From the NCBI GenBank assembly GCA_038210655.1, contig JBBQWM010000001.1, positions 124,001 through 188,000 on the forward strand: DNA of 64,000 nucleotides, read 5' to 3'. This document shows positions 33,261 to 42,142 of this stretch, in pieces. The notes under the pieces are model-generated. The model saw only the letters and a list, made by a program, of their open reading frames with translations, was not told where the DNA came from and did not search any database. A program made the position numbers and the translations under genes. Position 1 is the first letter of the stretch, and each line of letters starts with the position of its first letter. This stretch comes from 54-19 sp038210655 (GTDB lineage Bacteria; Chloroflexota; Chloroflexia; Chloroheliales; Chloroheliaceae).

Positions 33261-33342
33261 ACAAACTGCCCTCTTGCAAAAGGCCCATGACAGTGTTCGA
33301 GGAGCAAAATTGATGTGGGAGAAGGGATTAAAGGAGAAATAA
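33253..33342 (+). pseudogene. Truncated HEPN toxin remnant
   Basis: The frame starts inside the end of the MNT gene (ATG at 33253, overlap of eight bases) and reads MSEQTALLQKAHDSVRGAKLMWEKGL. This is the usual first helix of a HEPN protein (LLEKAxxSLxAAKLLLExGxYDxAxxRAYYA). It then ends as KEK and a stop, just before the part that should carry the RxxxxH active site. The last bases, AAAGGAGAAATAA, serve as ribosome site for the next gene. A deletion seems to have joined the HEPN start to the DUF1330 gene. Confidence 0.75.
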
Positions 33343-33630
33343 ATGGCCGGTTATGTGATCGTCAACATCGACGTAAAAGATGCAGCAGCTTACGAGGAAT
33401 ACCGAAAAGTCGTGCCAGCCTCAATTGAGAAGTATGGCGGCAAATTTGTGGTACGGGGCGGGCCGTTCGAGGTGGTAGAAGGCGACTGGCAACCACAGCG
33501 ATTGGTAATTTTGCAATTTGAAAGTGCGGCCCAGGCCAAACGCTGGTATGACTCTGAGGAGTACCGCGAACCTAAAGAAATACGCTTTAGGGCGGCAACC
33601 GCCCAGGTGGTCATAGTAGAAGGTCTTTGA
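33343..33630 (+). CDS. DUF1330-family protein
   Basis: A 95-residue dimeric alpha/beta-barrel-type protein. MAGYVIVNIDVKDAAAYEEYRKVVPASIEKYGGKFVVRGG and VILQFESAAQAKRWYDSEEYREPKEIR are the family's characteristic blocks. Function is unknown for the family. Its ATG directly follows the stop of the HEPN remnant, with AAGGAG six bases upstream. Confidence 0.92.
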   Translation: MAGYVIVNIDVKDAAAYEEYRKVVPASIEKYGGKFVVRGGPFEVVEGDWQPQRLVILQFESAAQAKRWYDSEEYREPKEIRFRAATAQVVIVEGL

Positions 33631-33689
33631 GCTAATTTAGTGGGTAGTTGAAGGGCTAGATGAGTGAAATATAGCAGGGGAGGGCAACA

Positions 33690-34046
33690 ATGCACGAAGA
33701 CCTTAATTTGGAAAGAGATCTGATCGACCTCAAGACGATGCGAAAAAACCTGACCCAGATCGTGGATGAAGTCAGCAACGAGCATGCCTATAAAGTTATT
33801 ATCAAAAATAACAAACCGGCAGCCGTTCTGGTAAACGTCTCCGATTACCAAACGCTCCAGGATCGAGTGCTGGCGTTGGAGTTGCAGATTGCCTTGCAAG
33901 AGACAATAGAAGCCGACAAGCGAGGCGAGTTGTTCGATTGGGATGAGACAATCGCCGAACTTGGGATCGAGCTTTCTGACGAGGGATATGAGAAGCCGGA
34001 AGGCTACGATCACATGATACCCAAGAGGTACCGGGATGCCTCCTAA
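33690..34046 (+). CDS. Phd/YefM-family antitoxin
   Basis: A 118-residue protein. The N-terminal DNA-binding part (LKTMRKNLTQIVDEVSNEHAYKVIIKNNKPAAVLVNVSDYQTLQDRV) follows the Phd/YefM pattern. The C-terminal tail is acidic, as in toxin-neutralising segments, and unusually long (about 55 residues). It should repress its own operon and neutralise the ParE/RelE-type toxin that overlaps its end by 11 bases. Confidence 0.85.
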   Translation: MHEDLNLERDLIDLKTMRKNLTQIVDEVSNEHAYKVIIKNNKPAAVLVNVSDYQTLQDRVLALELQIALQETIEADKRGELFDWDETIAELGIELSDEGYEKPEGYDHMIPKRYRDAS

Positions 34047-34419
34047 AAACCCAACTTGGTCAAATGTCAAAATAGCTTACCGAGGGCGGGTCAGAGATAA
34101 AATAGGCGAGATAAAAGCTTATATTGATGAACATAATGGCAATGACCCGGAAAACACCACCGGTTGGAAAGTTGTTCTGAAGGTTTTTGATGAAATCGAG
34201 CGCATTCGGCGTTGGCCCTGGGCTAGTCCGCATGTTGAGAACTTAGAAGAAAATTATCGGAAACAGCGCGCTGGTAACTACATGATCTACTACTATGTGG
34301 TAGACCCCAAAAGCCTGATCTATATTATCGAATTGAGACATACCAGCCAAAAGCCGCTTCAGCCGAGTACCTTAAAGAAATACAAGCGCGAAGTTGATAA
34401 ACAAGAAGCTCAAGAATAA
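34036..34419 (+). CDS. RelE/ParE-superfamily toxin
   Basis: A 127-residue basic protein. The first helices (AYRGRVRDKIGEIKAYIDEH), then ENLEENYRKQRAGNYMIYYYVVDPKSLIYIIELRHTSQ, follow the ParE/RelE fold, with the RxGxYRI-like strand written as RAGNYMIYY. It probably acts on gyrase (ParE type) or mRNA (RelE type); which cannot be told from sequence. Length is about 25 residues above the usual, mainly at the C-terminus. Confidence 0.82.
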   Translation: MPPKNPTWSNVKIAYRGRVRDKIGEIKAYIDEHNGNDPENTTGWKVVLKVFDEIERIRRWPWASPHVENLEENYRKQRAGNYMIYYYVVDPKSLIYIIELRHTSQKPLQPSTLKKYKREVDKQEAQE

Positions 34420-34444
34420 GGAAGAATAGACGAGGAAATAGACT

Positions 34445-35599
34445 ATGAAGGGTGATTATAACCAGAGCGGATTTGAGACCCGTGCCATTCACGCCGGACA
34501 GCCGCCCGACCCGACGACCGGGGCGGTAACGGTTCCGATTTACCAGACTTCGACCTATGCACAAACAGCGGTTGGGCAACACAAGGGCTATGAATATTCG
34601 CGCACCCATAACCCGACCCGGACTGCCCTAGAAGAATGTATTGCTTCGCTGGAAGGTGGGCCGGACAGCTACGGGCTAGGCTTCGCCAGTGGCATGGCCG
34701 CCATTACGACCTTGATGTATATGGCCCGCCCCGGCGATCATGTGGTGTTGAGCGACGATGTCTACGGTGGGACTTACCGGCTGTTCGCCCGCATTTTGAC
34801 CAATTACGGTATTGAATACGATCTGGCTGACCTGACCGATATGGAGCGGGCGGCTGGTAAATTCCGTAGCACCACCAAATTTGTCTGGCTGGAAACCCCG
34901 ACCAATCCCTGGCTGAAAGTTATCGACATTCAGGAAGTAGCCGATCTGACCCACAACGCCGGAGCTAAACTGGTGGTGGATAATACTTTCGCCTCACCCT
35001 ATTTGCAGCGTCCGCTCGAACTGGGAGCCGACGTGGTCGTCCATAGTTCAACTAAGTACCTGGGCGGGCATAGCGACGTGGTAGGCGGTCTGCTGGTCAC
35101 AAAAGACCGCGATTTACGCGATCAGGTTGCTTTTCATCAAAACGCTGCCGGCTCTACCCCTGGCCCGTTCGATTGCTGGCTGGTACTGCGTGGCCTCAAG
35201 ACCTTGCCGCTCCGTATGAAGGCGCACGGCGAAAATGCGCGGGCTATCGCCGAGTTTTTGAGCGAACATCCTAAAGTCGAGCGGGTAATGTATCCGGGTC
35301 TACCTTCCCATCCGCAATACGAAATAGCCCGCCGACAGATGAGCGGCGCAGGCGGTATGGTTTCTTTTATCGCCAAAGACGGTTACGAAGCCGCCCTTGA
35401 GATGGTTTCTAAAACTAAAATCTTTACACTGGCCGAAAGCCTGGGTGGGGTCGAATCGTTGATCGAGCATCCCGGAGCGATGACCCACGCCAGCCTCGCC
35501 GGTAGCCCTATCGAAATGAACTCGGCCCTGGTACGTCTCTCGGTTGGCATCGAGACTACCGCCGATTTGATCCGCGATTTGGAACAGGCTTTAGGGTAG
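34445..35599 (+). CDS. Cystathionine gamma-synthase/gamma-lyase family enzyme
   Basis: A 384-residue PLP enzyme of the Cys/Met metabolism family. It shows FETRAIHAGQPPDPTTGAVTVPIYQTSTYAQ, YEYSRTHNPTR, the phosphate-binding SGMAAITT, and the PLP lysine in VHSSTKYLGGHSDVVGG. The ending SLGGVESLIEHPGAMTHAS is shared by synthase and lyase, so direction is not certain. Its location near cbs favours gamma-lyase (cystathionine to cysteine). GAGGAAATAGACT precedes the ATG. Confidence 0.93.
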   Translation: MKGDYNQSGFETRAIHAGQPPDPTTGAVTVPIYQTSTYAQTAVGQHKGYEYSRTHNPTRTALEECIASLEGGPDSYGLGFASGMAAITTLMYMARPGDHVVLSDDVYGGTYRLFARILTNYGIEYDLADLTDMERAAGKFRSTTKFVWLETPTNPWLKVIDIQEVADLTHNAGAKLVVDNTFASPYLQRPLELGADVVVHSSTKYLGGHSDVVGGLLVTKDRDLRDQVAFHQNAAGSTPGPFDCWLVLRGLKTLPLRMKAHGENARAIAEFLSEHPKVERVMYPGLPSHPQYEIARRQMSGAGGMVSFIAKDGYEAALEMVSKTKIFTLAESLGGVESLIEHPGAMTHASLAGSPIEMNSALVRLSVGIETTADLIRDLEQALG

Positions 35600-35643
35600 G
35601 TGGCGGATGTCAGGTAGCAGCGATTACGAAAACAAATAACTGG

Positions 35644-37779
35644 ATGCAGCTAATTGAGAAAAAATCAATAGAGGGGACTGACGCGCAAGCTCCAACAAAC
35701 CTCCTGACCCGACCTTTGCCCGGTTGGGTCAACTCCACAAATTTCGTGTGGCTGGCGGCGAGTTTGCTGGCAATCATAGCAGCAGGTTATTTGCTGGTGG
35801 CGCGGCCTGTGACAGTCAAGACCTGGAATGTCGATAACCTGACCAACACTGTCCCCGATAAGAACGACTACCAACTTGGCCCACCCGAAACCGACCCGGC
35901 AGGCCGACGCTTTGTCTGGACTAAGACGGGCAAATCGCTTCTGATTGTGCCGGTCAGCCCTAATGCAAACCGCCCGATCAAGCTTACGATCCGGGCGCGG
36001 GGAGCCAGCGCCGCAGGCGGGCCGGTCAATCCAACCAAAGTCAGCGCGAATGGCATCGCTATTGGCGAGATCAAGCCGACCCCTGGACAGGCCGAATTCC
36101 AGGATTTTAGTTTCAGCTTTGTTCCAGTCTATACCGACGAGCATCGTATTCGGTTGATCTTTGAAACGCCCGCCTGGAAACCCCCAAATGACCCCCGCGA
36201 ACTAGGTTTTATGCTGCAATCGTTTTCGGTGGACGCAAGCGAAATCTGGTCGCCACTGGCGCGACCGGGCCGGGCCGGGCTAATCTGGCTTTTGCCGCTC
36301 CTGGCCGGGCTGATGCTGGCGGCAAAACTGGTACAACTTTTTGCTTTAAGGCAGGGCGCGGCAGGGGCTGGCCTGGGCTATGCGACGGTCGGGCTGACCT
36401 TGGCAACGGCAGGCTTGCTGGTCTTCTGGTTCTTCTTATTGGCCCGGGTTGGCTACAATGGTGAACTCAACCTTGATTTGTTCTGGCTTTATGCTGCTGG
36501 GTCGGTGTATTTGATCGGGTATTTTGGCTGGTTAGCGGTGGCAGGATGGAGTTGGGGCAGGTCGGGCGAAGCAACTTTGTTCGAGCGAACCGCCGCCCGA
36601 ACCCAAAGTTGGCGCATCGCCCACCCGATAGCAACCGCTTTCACCACTATCTTCGTCTTTAATCTGGCTCTTAGCGCCGTCTTTGTCGGCAAAATCGTTC
36701 TGGAGAGCGGCAACATCGGCCCGGTTTTCCGCTATCTGGACGGCCCGGAATACGTCGTGATCGCCAATAATTTTTACGACCCGAAAGAGCCGTTGCTGGT
36801 CATCCCCGATTTTGGGCAACATTCAGAATTTTATTGGGGAGCGCACTTTCCAGGCTTTTCGGTCGCTCTTATGCTGGTCAGGCTGATTGTCGGCTGGTTG
36901 TGGTCGCCCTTGCTGGTCAATTTCCTGGCCTCGACTGGCTTTGCCTGGGTCTTTTATCGGCTGGTACGCGACTTTGGCTATGCTCGTTATCCGCTCTGGC
37001 TCTCGCTGGTAGCGCTGGTGTTGCCAGTGCGCTGGCTAATCTATCATAACGTTGGTGGCAGCGAACCGCTTTTTATGCTGTTCCAAATTTTGGCGGTCTA
37101 CTGGTTCAAAAAAGAACGCTACTGGTTGGCAGGTCTGGCCGGATTTGGGGCGATCTTTACCCGACCGCCGGGGCTTTTCCTGTGGGCCGGGTTGATTCTC
37201 TTTTTGCTGTTCGAGGCTGCGCTCAAGACCTGGAACACCAACGGTCTAACTTTGCCAAAGCTAATAACTGCTTTCAACTGGCGGGCTTTCGCAGCGCTGC
37301 TTCTGATACCGCTTGGCCTGATGGTCGTCTTTGGCAGTTATGCCTGGCGTTATGGCGACTTTCTGGCCTACTTTAAGATTACCGAGAACGTCACACACGT
37401 CGGGCTGATCCCGTTCCCGACTCTCATGACTGGTAATTTTGAAAGTCCAGCCCTGATCTATACCTACATTTTGGAAGGGGCCGGACTGATCGCACTCTGG
37501 CGACAACGGCGCTTTGATCTATTTTGGGTGGCCTTCGCTGCTTTTTTCTATACCATTTTTTTGTTGCACAGCGACGTGTTACGCTACTCAATCCCCTTCT
37601 TTGCCCTGGCCGTACTGATACCATTTGCCGAGTATGCCAGTGGCAAGGTAGCCCGGTGGCTGGCCGCCCCGGTGCTGATTGCTCTTCTGTTCTATAGCTG
37701 GGGTGTCTTCAACCGTAACCTGGCCGGTCTGGATACGTTTGAAATGATGAAGAACATTTTACAGATCAGCCTAAAGTAA
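35644..37779 (+). CDS. Multi-pass membrane protein, GT-C glycosyltransferase-like
   Basis: A 711-residue protein. One membrane helix near residue 40 is followed by an outer beta-rich domain of about 150 residues. From about 215 onward there are ten or so more helices. The loop DGPEYVVIANNFYDPKE and the following FYWGAHFPGFSVALMLV resemble PIG-V/GT-C mannosyltransferases, where an acidic residue binds the lipid-linked donor. Substrate unknown. No ribosome site is clear at the ATG; it starts 45 bases after the PLP gene. Confidence 0.75.
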   Translation: MQLIEKKSIEGTDAQAPTNLLTRPLPGWVNSTNFVWLAASLLAIIAAGYLLVARPVTVKTWNVDNLTNTVPDKNDYQLGPPETDPAGRRFVWTKTGKSLLIVPVSPNANRPIKLTIRARGASAAGGPVNPTKVSANGIAIGEIKPTPGQAEFQDFSFSFVPVYTDEHRIRLIFETPAWKPPNDPRELGFMLQSFSVDASEIWSPLARPGRAGLIWLLPLLAGLMLAAKLVQLFALRQGAAGAGLGYATVGLTLATAGLLVFWFFLLARVGYNGELNLDLFWLYAAGSVYLIGYFGWLAVAGWSWGRSGEATLFERTAARTQSWRIAHPIATAFTTIFVFNLALSAVFVGKIVLESGNIGPVFRYLDGPEYVVIANNFYDPKEPLLVIPDFGQHSEFYWGAHFPGFSVALMLVRLIVGWLWSPLLVNFLASTGFAWVFYRLVRDFGYARYPLWLSLVALVLPVRWLIYHNVGGSEPLFMLFQILAVYWFKKERYWLAGLAGFGAIFTRPPGLFLWAGLILFLLFEAALKTWNTNGLTLPKLITAFNWRAFAALLLIPLGLMVVFGSYAWRYGDFLAYFKITENVTHVGLIPFPTLMTGNFESPALIYTYILEGAGLIALWRQRRFDLFWVAFAAFFYTIFLLHSDVLRYSIPFFALAVLIPFAEYASGKVARWLAAPVLIALLFYSWGVFNRNLAGLDTFEMMKNILQISLK

Positions 37780-37934
37780 TTTACAACGGACTGTGATTGC
37801 CTGAGCGTGTTATAATCTATGCAAAAGTAGTAGGACAGAAGCGTAGCAAGCAACAGGTTATTAAGAGGCAAATATTGTCGGAAGCCGGAGTGTATATTCT
37901 CCAGGCTTGCTTTGACTTATATCCTAAACTCATT

Positions 37935-39821
37935 ATGACACGAAAAACTGTGAAACCTTCTAACCCACTCCCATCACCCAATCCTATCCGGCAGGATTAT
38001 ATCTCGCTGGAAGAATTAGCCGCGCTTCCCAGCTATTATGCCCCGGCAGCTAATTGGAAGGGCGACCGGATCGCCTTTTACTCCGACAAATCGGGCCGGA
38101 TCGAGCTATATTTGCTCGAACTCAAGACCCGCCAAATCAAACAACTTACCAATGGGCAGGCTCCCCGCTCGGTGCGCTCGAATCTATGTTGGAGCCATTC
38201 CGGGCGTGAGGTAGTATTTGGCAAGGATTTCGACGGTGATGAGAACCACGACCTGTTCGCTATCGATGTGGAGAGTTGCGAAATTCGCCAGATCATCCAC
38301 GACCCGACCAGTCAGGAATACCCGGTCGAGTTTAGCCCGGACGACCAGTGGCTGAGTGTCTTGTCGAACCGCAACGGTCAGCTTAACTTATGGAAAATAA
38401 AACCGGACGGCACTGAATACACCCCGCTGACGGCCTATTTTAACCCGGTGCTATCGGGCGGCAACTGGAGTCCCGATGGACGCTGGCTGGCTTTTAATGT
38501 CAACCAGTCCAACGATTTGCTCAACTTCGACGGCTATCTAATCCGGGCCGATGGCACTGACCCGCTCCAAGGTGGGCGGCTTATTTTCCGGGTGCGTGAG
38601 GGGGCCGACGATCAGGTAGGCTCCTGGCATCCTTCGGGCAAACAGATCGCCGTTACGTCAGATGCTTCCGGCGTACCGCGACCGGGTATTCTCGACCTCG
38701 AAACCAACGAAGTGCGCTGGTTGGGAGGCCCGGAAGATGCCAGTATCGGCGAAACTAGCGGCAAATTCTCGCACGATGGGCGTTGGCTGGCCTGCGAACG
38801 CAATTATGAGGCCGAGTTACGCTCGGTACTCTATGAGGTGGCAACAGGCAAACGACGTGAATTGCACCTACCACCCGGTCAAGCCCTGGCGACCGATTGG
38901 TTGCTCGACGATAGCGCCCTCTTGATTTATCTGGTGACGGAAGACCGTCGCCCCGAACGCGGGCTTTACTGGCTCGATAGCGACCGCTACGAACCGCTCT
39001 TACCGGCAGAATATGGCAAGCTCGACCCGACCCGTTTCGCAGCCGGAAAGCATTTTTATTATCCGTCATCCGATAAACGCCCTATCCCGGCCCTGCTCTA
39101 TCATCCCCACAAACTGCCAACCCAACACAAGCTACCGGCAATTATTGTGGTTCACGGTGGGCCGACCGACCAGCATTTTCGGGTGTTCGACCCGTTTGTA
39201 CAGGTGCTGGTTGATCGGGGATATGTCGTTTTGGAACCGAATGTGCGTGGCTCGACCGGCTATGGGGTGGAATTCCGGGATGCCGCGCTTTACGATTGGG
39301 GCGGGGGCGACCTGGAAGATGTGATCGCCGGGGCCAATTACCTCAAAAGTCTTTCCTATGTAGATCCCGAACGGCTGGCGATTTTCGGGGGTTCCTACGG
39401 CGGTTATATGACCTATGTAGCCCTGACCCAACGGCCTGACCTGTTCAAAGCAGGGGTCGCCTGGGCCGGGATTACCGATTTGCCGCAATTGTACGAGGAT
39501 GTGCCGGTTCATTTCAAGTATTATTTGCGGCAGCAACTGGGCGATCCAAAGGAAAAGGACGACCTGTGGCATAACCGCTCACCGATCAATTTTGCCCACA
39601 ATGTAACCGCCCATTTGCTGATGCTCCAGGGTGAAAACGACCCGCGCACCCCGCTTAATCAAGCCAGCGTTTTCCGCGACCGACTGGTGGCGTTGGGTCG
39701 CCGCGATAATAATGATTTCGAGTTTGCGGTGCTGGGCGATGAAGGACATGGCTCGGAGGATGTCGAGCAAAAGATTCGGGTCTTCAAGTTGTTGGTCGAT
39801 TTCCTGGCCCGCAAGCTATAA
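37935..39821 (+). CDS. S9-family prolyl oligopeptidase-type serine peptidase
   Basis: A protein of about 628 residues with an N-terminal beta-propeller (about 40-370; WD-like blades such as SPDDQWLSVLSNRNGQLNLW) and a C-terminal alpha/beta hydrolase. Catalytic Ser is in IFGGSYGGYMTYVAL, Asp in LMLQGENDPRTPLNQA and His in GDEGHGSED, as in acylaminoacyl peptidases. No signal peptide follows the ATG at 37935, so it should be cytoplasmic. The frame continues upstream to 37797 but the extension looks random and holds a TATAAT box at 37811. Confidence 0.93.
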   Translation: MTRKTVKPSNPLPSPNPIRQDYISLEELAALPSYYAPAANWKGDRIAFYSDKSGRIELYLLELKTRQIKQLTNGQAPRSVRSNLCWSHSGREVVFGKDFDGDENHDLFAIDVESCEIRQIIHDPTSQEYPVEFSPDDQWLSVLSNRNGQLNLWKIKPDGTEYTPLTAYFNPVLSGGNWSPDGRWLAFNVNQSNDLLNFDGYLIRADGTDPLQGGRLIFRVREGADDQVGSWHPSGKQIAVTSDASGVPRPGILDLETNEVRWLGGPEDASIGETSGKFSHDGRWLACERNYEAELRSVLYEVATGKRRELHLPPGQALATDWLLDDSALLIYLVTEDRRPERGLYWLDSDRYEPLLPAEYGKLDPTRFAAGKHFYYPSSDKRPIPALLYHPHKLPTQHKLPAIIVVHGGPTDQHFRVFDPFVQVLVDRGYVVLEPNVRGSTGYGVEFRDAALYDWGGGDLEDVIAGANYLKSLSYVDPERLAIFGGSYGGYMTYVALTQRPDLFKAGVAWAGITDLPQLYEDVPVHFKYYLRQQLGDPKEKDDLWHNRSPINFAHNVTAHLLMLQGENDPRTPLNQASVFRDRLVALGRRDNNDFEFAVLGDEGHGSEDVEQKIRVFKLLVDFLARKL

Positions 39822-39858
39822 TCTGACCAGCCAATCGAGGAAAAGAAAGGAAGCCCTC

Positions 39859-40449
39859 TTGACAACCCCTGCTAAACTAGCCGAAATTACCGCCCTCCTC
39901 AAAGATTTACCGATCCTCGAAACCGAGCGATTATTGTTGCGTAAACTTAGCATGCACGATGCCGAGGATATGTACGAGTATGCGATAGACCCGGAGATTG
40001 CTTCGAGGGGTCTATGGCTGCCGTTTCATTCGCTTGAAGATAGCCTGGCTGATTTGAGCGAAACTTTGGAAATGTACGCTAAAGGCGAACTACCCTCCTG
40101 GGCTATCGTGCATAAAGCCGATAACAAGATGATTGGACGTTGCGGCTTGCAGCGTTACAGCCCTACTCATTTCCGGGCCGAACTCAGCTACGCCATGAAC
40201 CGCCACTATTGGGGGCAGGGCTATATGACCGAAGCAGCCCGCCGCCTGGTGCAGTTCGGTTTCGAGGTGATGGAGTTAAATCGGATCGAAGCGGTTGTAT
40301 TACCTGAGAATATCGGCTCGATCCGGGTGCTGCAAAAAGTCGGCATGAGCTTTGAAGGGGTGCGGCGCGAACATACTTTTATAAGAGGCAAATTTGACGA
40401 TTTGCAGATGTATTCAATCCTTCGCCCCGAATGGGCCGGGCCAAAGTAA
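39859..40449 (+). CDS. GNAT N-acetyltransferase, RimJ/RimL type
   Basis: A 196-residue acetyltransferase. LPILETERLLLRKLSMHDAEDMYEY is the RimJ/RimL opening. The acetyl-CoA loop is in YWGQGYMTEAARRLVQFGFE, followed by LNRIEAVVLPENIGSIRVLQKVGMSFEGVRREH. It probably modifies an N-terminal amine or a small amine; the target is unknown. The TTG at 39859 is selected because AAAGGAAG precedes it at proper distance. It follows the S9 peptidase gene closely and is followed by a terminator. Confidence 0.9.
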   Translation: MTTPAKLAEITALLKDLPILETERLLLRKLSMHDAEDMYEYAIDPEIASRGLWLPFHSLEDSLADLSETLEMYAKGELPSWAIVHKADNKMIGRCGLQRYSPTHFRAELSYAMNRHYWGQGYMTEAARRLVQFGFEVMELNRIEAVVLPENIGSIRVLQKVGMSFEGVRREHTFIRGKFDDLQMYSILRPEWAGPK

Positions 40450-40460
40450 TATCAGCCTGG

Positions 40461-40493
40461 AAAGACCCGGCGGCGTGGCCGGGTTTTGGTTTT
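40461..40493 (+). terminator. Rho-independent terminator after GNAT gene
   Basis: ACCCGGC (40465-40471) pairs with GCCGGGT (40478-40484) around a 6-base loop and is followed by TTTGGTTTT. Confidence 0.75.
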
Positions 40494-40735
40494 ATAATAA
40501 GTGGCATTAGAAAAGCCGGAGCTAAGAATATAGGAATGATATAGGAAAGGAGTCCCTAATAAACCCTGCCATAGATACTATTTGCAAGGGTGGCCCGGTT
40601 GGTTTATACTTAAGCTGACGCGGTAACTGCTGGTGCAGCGCAAAAGGTAATACAGGAGGTGGCAAGTAGGCTTTGTAAAACCTGTACCCGGCGCTCGGTC
40701 TGTAGCAGTGTAAGTATAAAGTGACGAGGTAAACA

Positions 40736-41854
40736 TTGTTTAAATCCTGGCGGCAACAGCTACTCGGTCTGGCCTTAACCCTCTTTTTTCTGGCCTTGAT
40801 CCTCTTCAACCTCAAATTCGAGGAAGTCGGAACCGCTTTCAGCCAAGCTAACTATCTATATCTAATCCCAGCCATCACGATCACGATGCTGGCTTATTTT
40901 GTGCGAGCCTGGCGCTGGCAAATCATCCTACGTCCAACCAAGCCGGTCTCATTTCAGACCTCGTATGGGGTAATGATGATCGGGTTTATGGCGAACAATT
41001 TGCTTCCGGCCCGGATCGGCGAGTTCGTGCGGGCCTACATTTTGGGAGCGCAGGAAAAGATCAGCAAAAGCCTGAGCCTGGCGACTATCGTACTGGAACG
41101 GGTCTGCGACGGTCTAACCTTGATCGCCTTTATGGGCGTGGCCCTGGTCGCCTTTCCTTCGCCACGCCAGGACGGTTGGACTCAATTTATCGAGATATTC
41201 TCGACTTCGGTCTTTGTAGGAGCGACCTTCTTCCTGGTCTTTTTGATCGTGCGCGAGAAATTAGCCTTGCGGTTGGTCAGCTTTTGTATGCGCCCCCTCC
41301 CCGACCGGCTTGAACACAAGGCCCATAATCTGCTGACTAGCTTTGTGCTGGGCTTGCATGTGCTGAAACGAGGCCGGAGCGTCTTAGGACTGGCCCTCAC
41401 TTCCGCGCTGGTCTGGGCGATGGAAGGGTGCAGCTATTACCTGATGCTACGGGCTTTCAATCTGGACAGTCGCATGAACCCAATGCAACTAATCGGGGCC
41501 GGACTGCTCTTGTTGGTCTTTGTCAACCTGGGGACGATGGTTCCAAGCGCACCGGGCTACTTTGGGGTTTATCAGGCGGCAGCGACGGTTGCACTAGGGG
41601 CCTATGCCGTCAACCAATCGACTGCCTTCAGTCTGGCGCTCTTGACCAACACTTTCCAATACGTAACGGTGACAGCTATCGGTCTGTTCTTCCTGAGTCG
41701 TCGCCGCCTCTCCCTATCCGCATTGCGGGCTAACAAAAAGAGTGGCGATCAGGAGCAAGAGCAAGAAACCGAGTTGGCGGCTACCGAACTGGGTCTGGAA
41801 CTGCCTACCAGCGACCACGATCAGCCGAAGATTTATTCGGCGGCGGATAGCTAG
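40736..41854 (+). CDS. Flippase-like membrane protein (LPG-synthase TM / UPF0104), copy 1
   Basis: A 372-residue integral membrane protein with about eight helices. The conserved block GFMANNLLPARIGEFVRAYILG and ATIVLERVCDGLT identify the YbhN/AglD-type flippase-like family, as does the later VPSAPGYFGVYQAAATVAL. Family members move or remodel lipid-linked sugars or lysyl-lipids; none of the soluble catalytic part of MprF is present. The TTG start has GAGG six bases upstream. The tail is a charged Gln/Glu-rich segment. Confidence 0.88.
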   Translation: MFKSWRQQLLGLALTLFFLALILFNLKFEEVGTAFSQANYLYLIPAITITMLAYFVRAWRWQIILRPTKPVSFQTSYGVMMIGFMANNLLPARIGEFVRAYILGAQEKISKSLSLATIVLERVCDGLTLIAFMGVALVAFPSPRQDGWTQFIEIFSTSVFVGATFFLVFLIVREKLALRLVSFCMRPLPDRLEHKAHNLLTSFVLGLHVLKRGRSVLGLALTSALVWAMEGCSYYLMLRAFNLDSRMNPMQLIGAGLLLLVFVNLGTMVPSAPGYFGVYQAAATVALGAYAVNQSTAFSLALLTNTFQYVTVTAIGLFFLSRRRLSLSALRANKKSGDQEQEQETELAATELGLELPTSDHDQPKIYSAADS

Positions 41855-41857
41855 AAA

Positions 41858-42030
41858 TTAGAAATCAGATATTAGAAATTAGTTTTTAGGGCCAAACGGC
41901 TGAATTTAGAGTGTAGCGCATCGATTGAACCAGCTGCAAATAGGTAGTTTTCAGATCACTTGACTACTAGCCAAACCCAAAGTTACATCCTGGCTAATAT
42001 CTGATCTCTAATTTCTATTAACCCAGTAAC
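41858..42030. repeat. TTAGAAATTAG-type inverted short repeats
   Basis: GAAATTAGAAATCAGATATTAG at 41856-41880 and GGCTAATATCTGATCTCTAATTTC at 41994-42018 are complementary. They frame the gap between the two flippase-like paralogues. The same words stand at 18871-18905 and, in frame, inside the gene at 27580-27610. Confidence 0.55.
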
Positions 42031-42142
42031 TTTTCACGTGCTGCTCACGTCTTATATTCTAGTGAGATAAATAACAAAACTGCTAATTTAGAGAATCAAG
42101 CTGACCGCGCAGGCGGTCGGCTGATTGCTAGTAGAGGGAGAG

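Noticed and set aside
39631..39858. An N-terminal extension of the GNAT protein into the S9 peptidase gene
   Set aside because: The extension is a shifted frame of the peptidase C-terminus; a good ribosome site and the domain start both point to the TTG at 39859.
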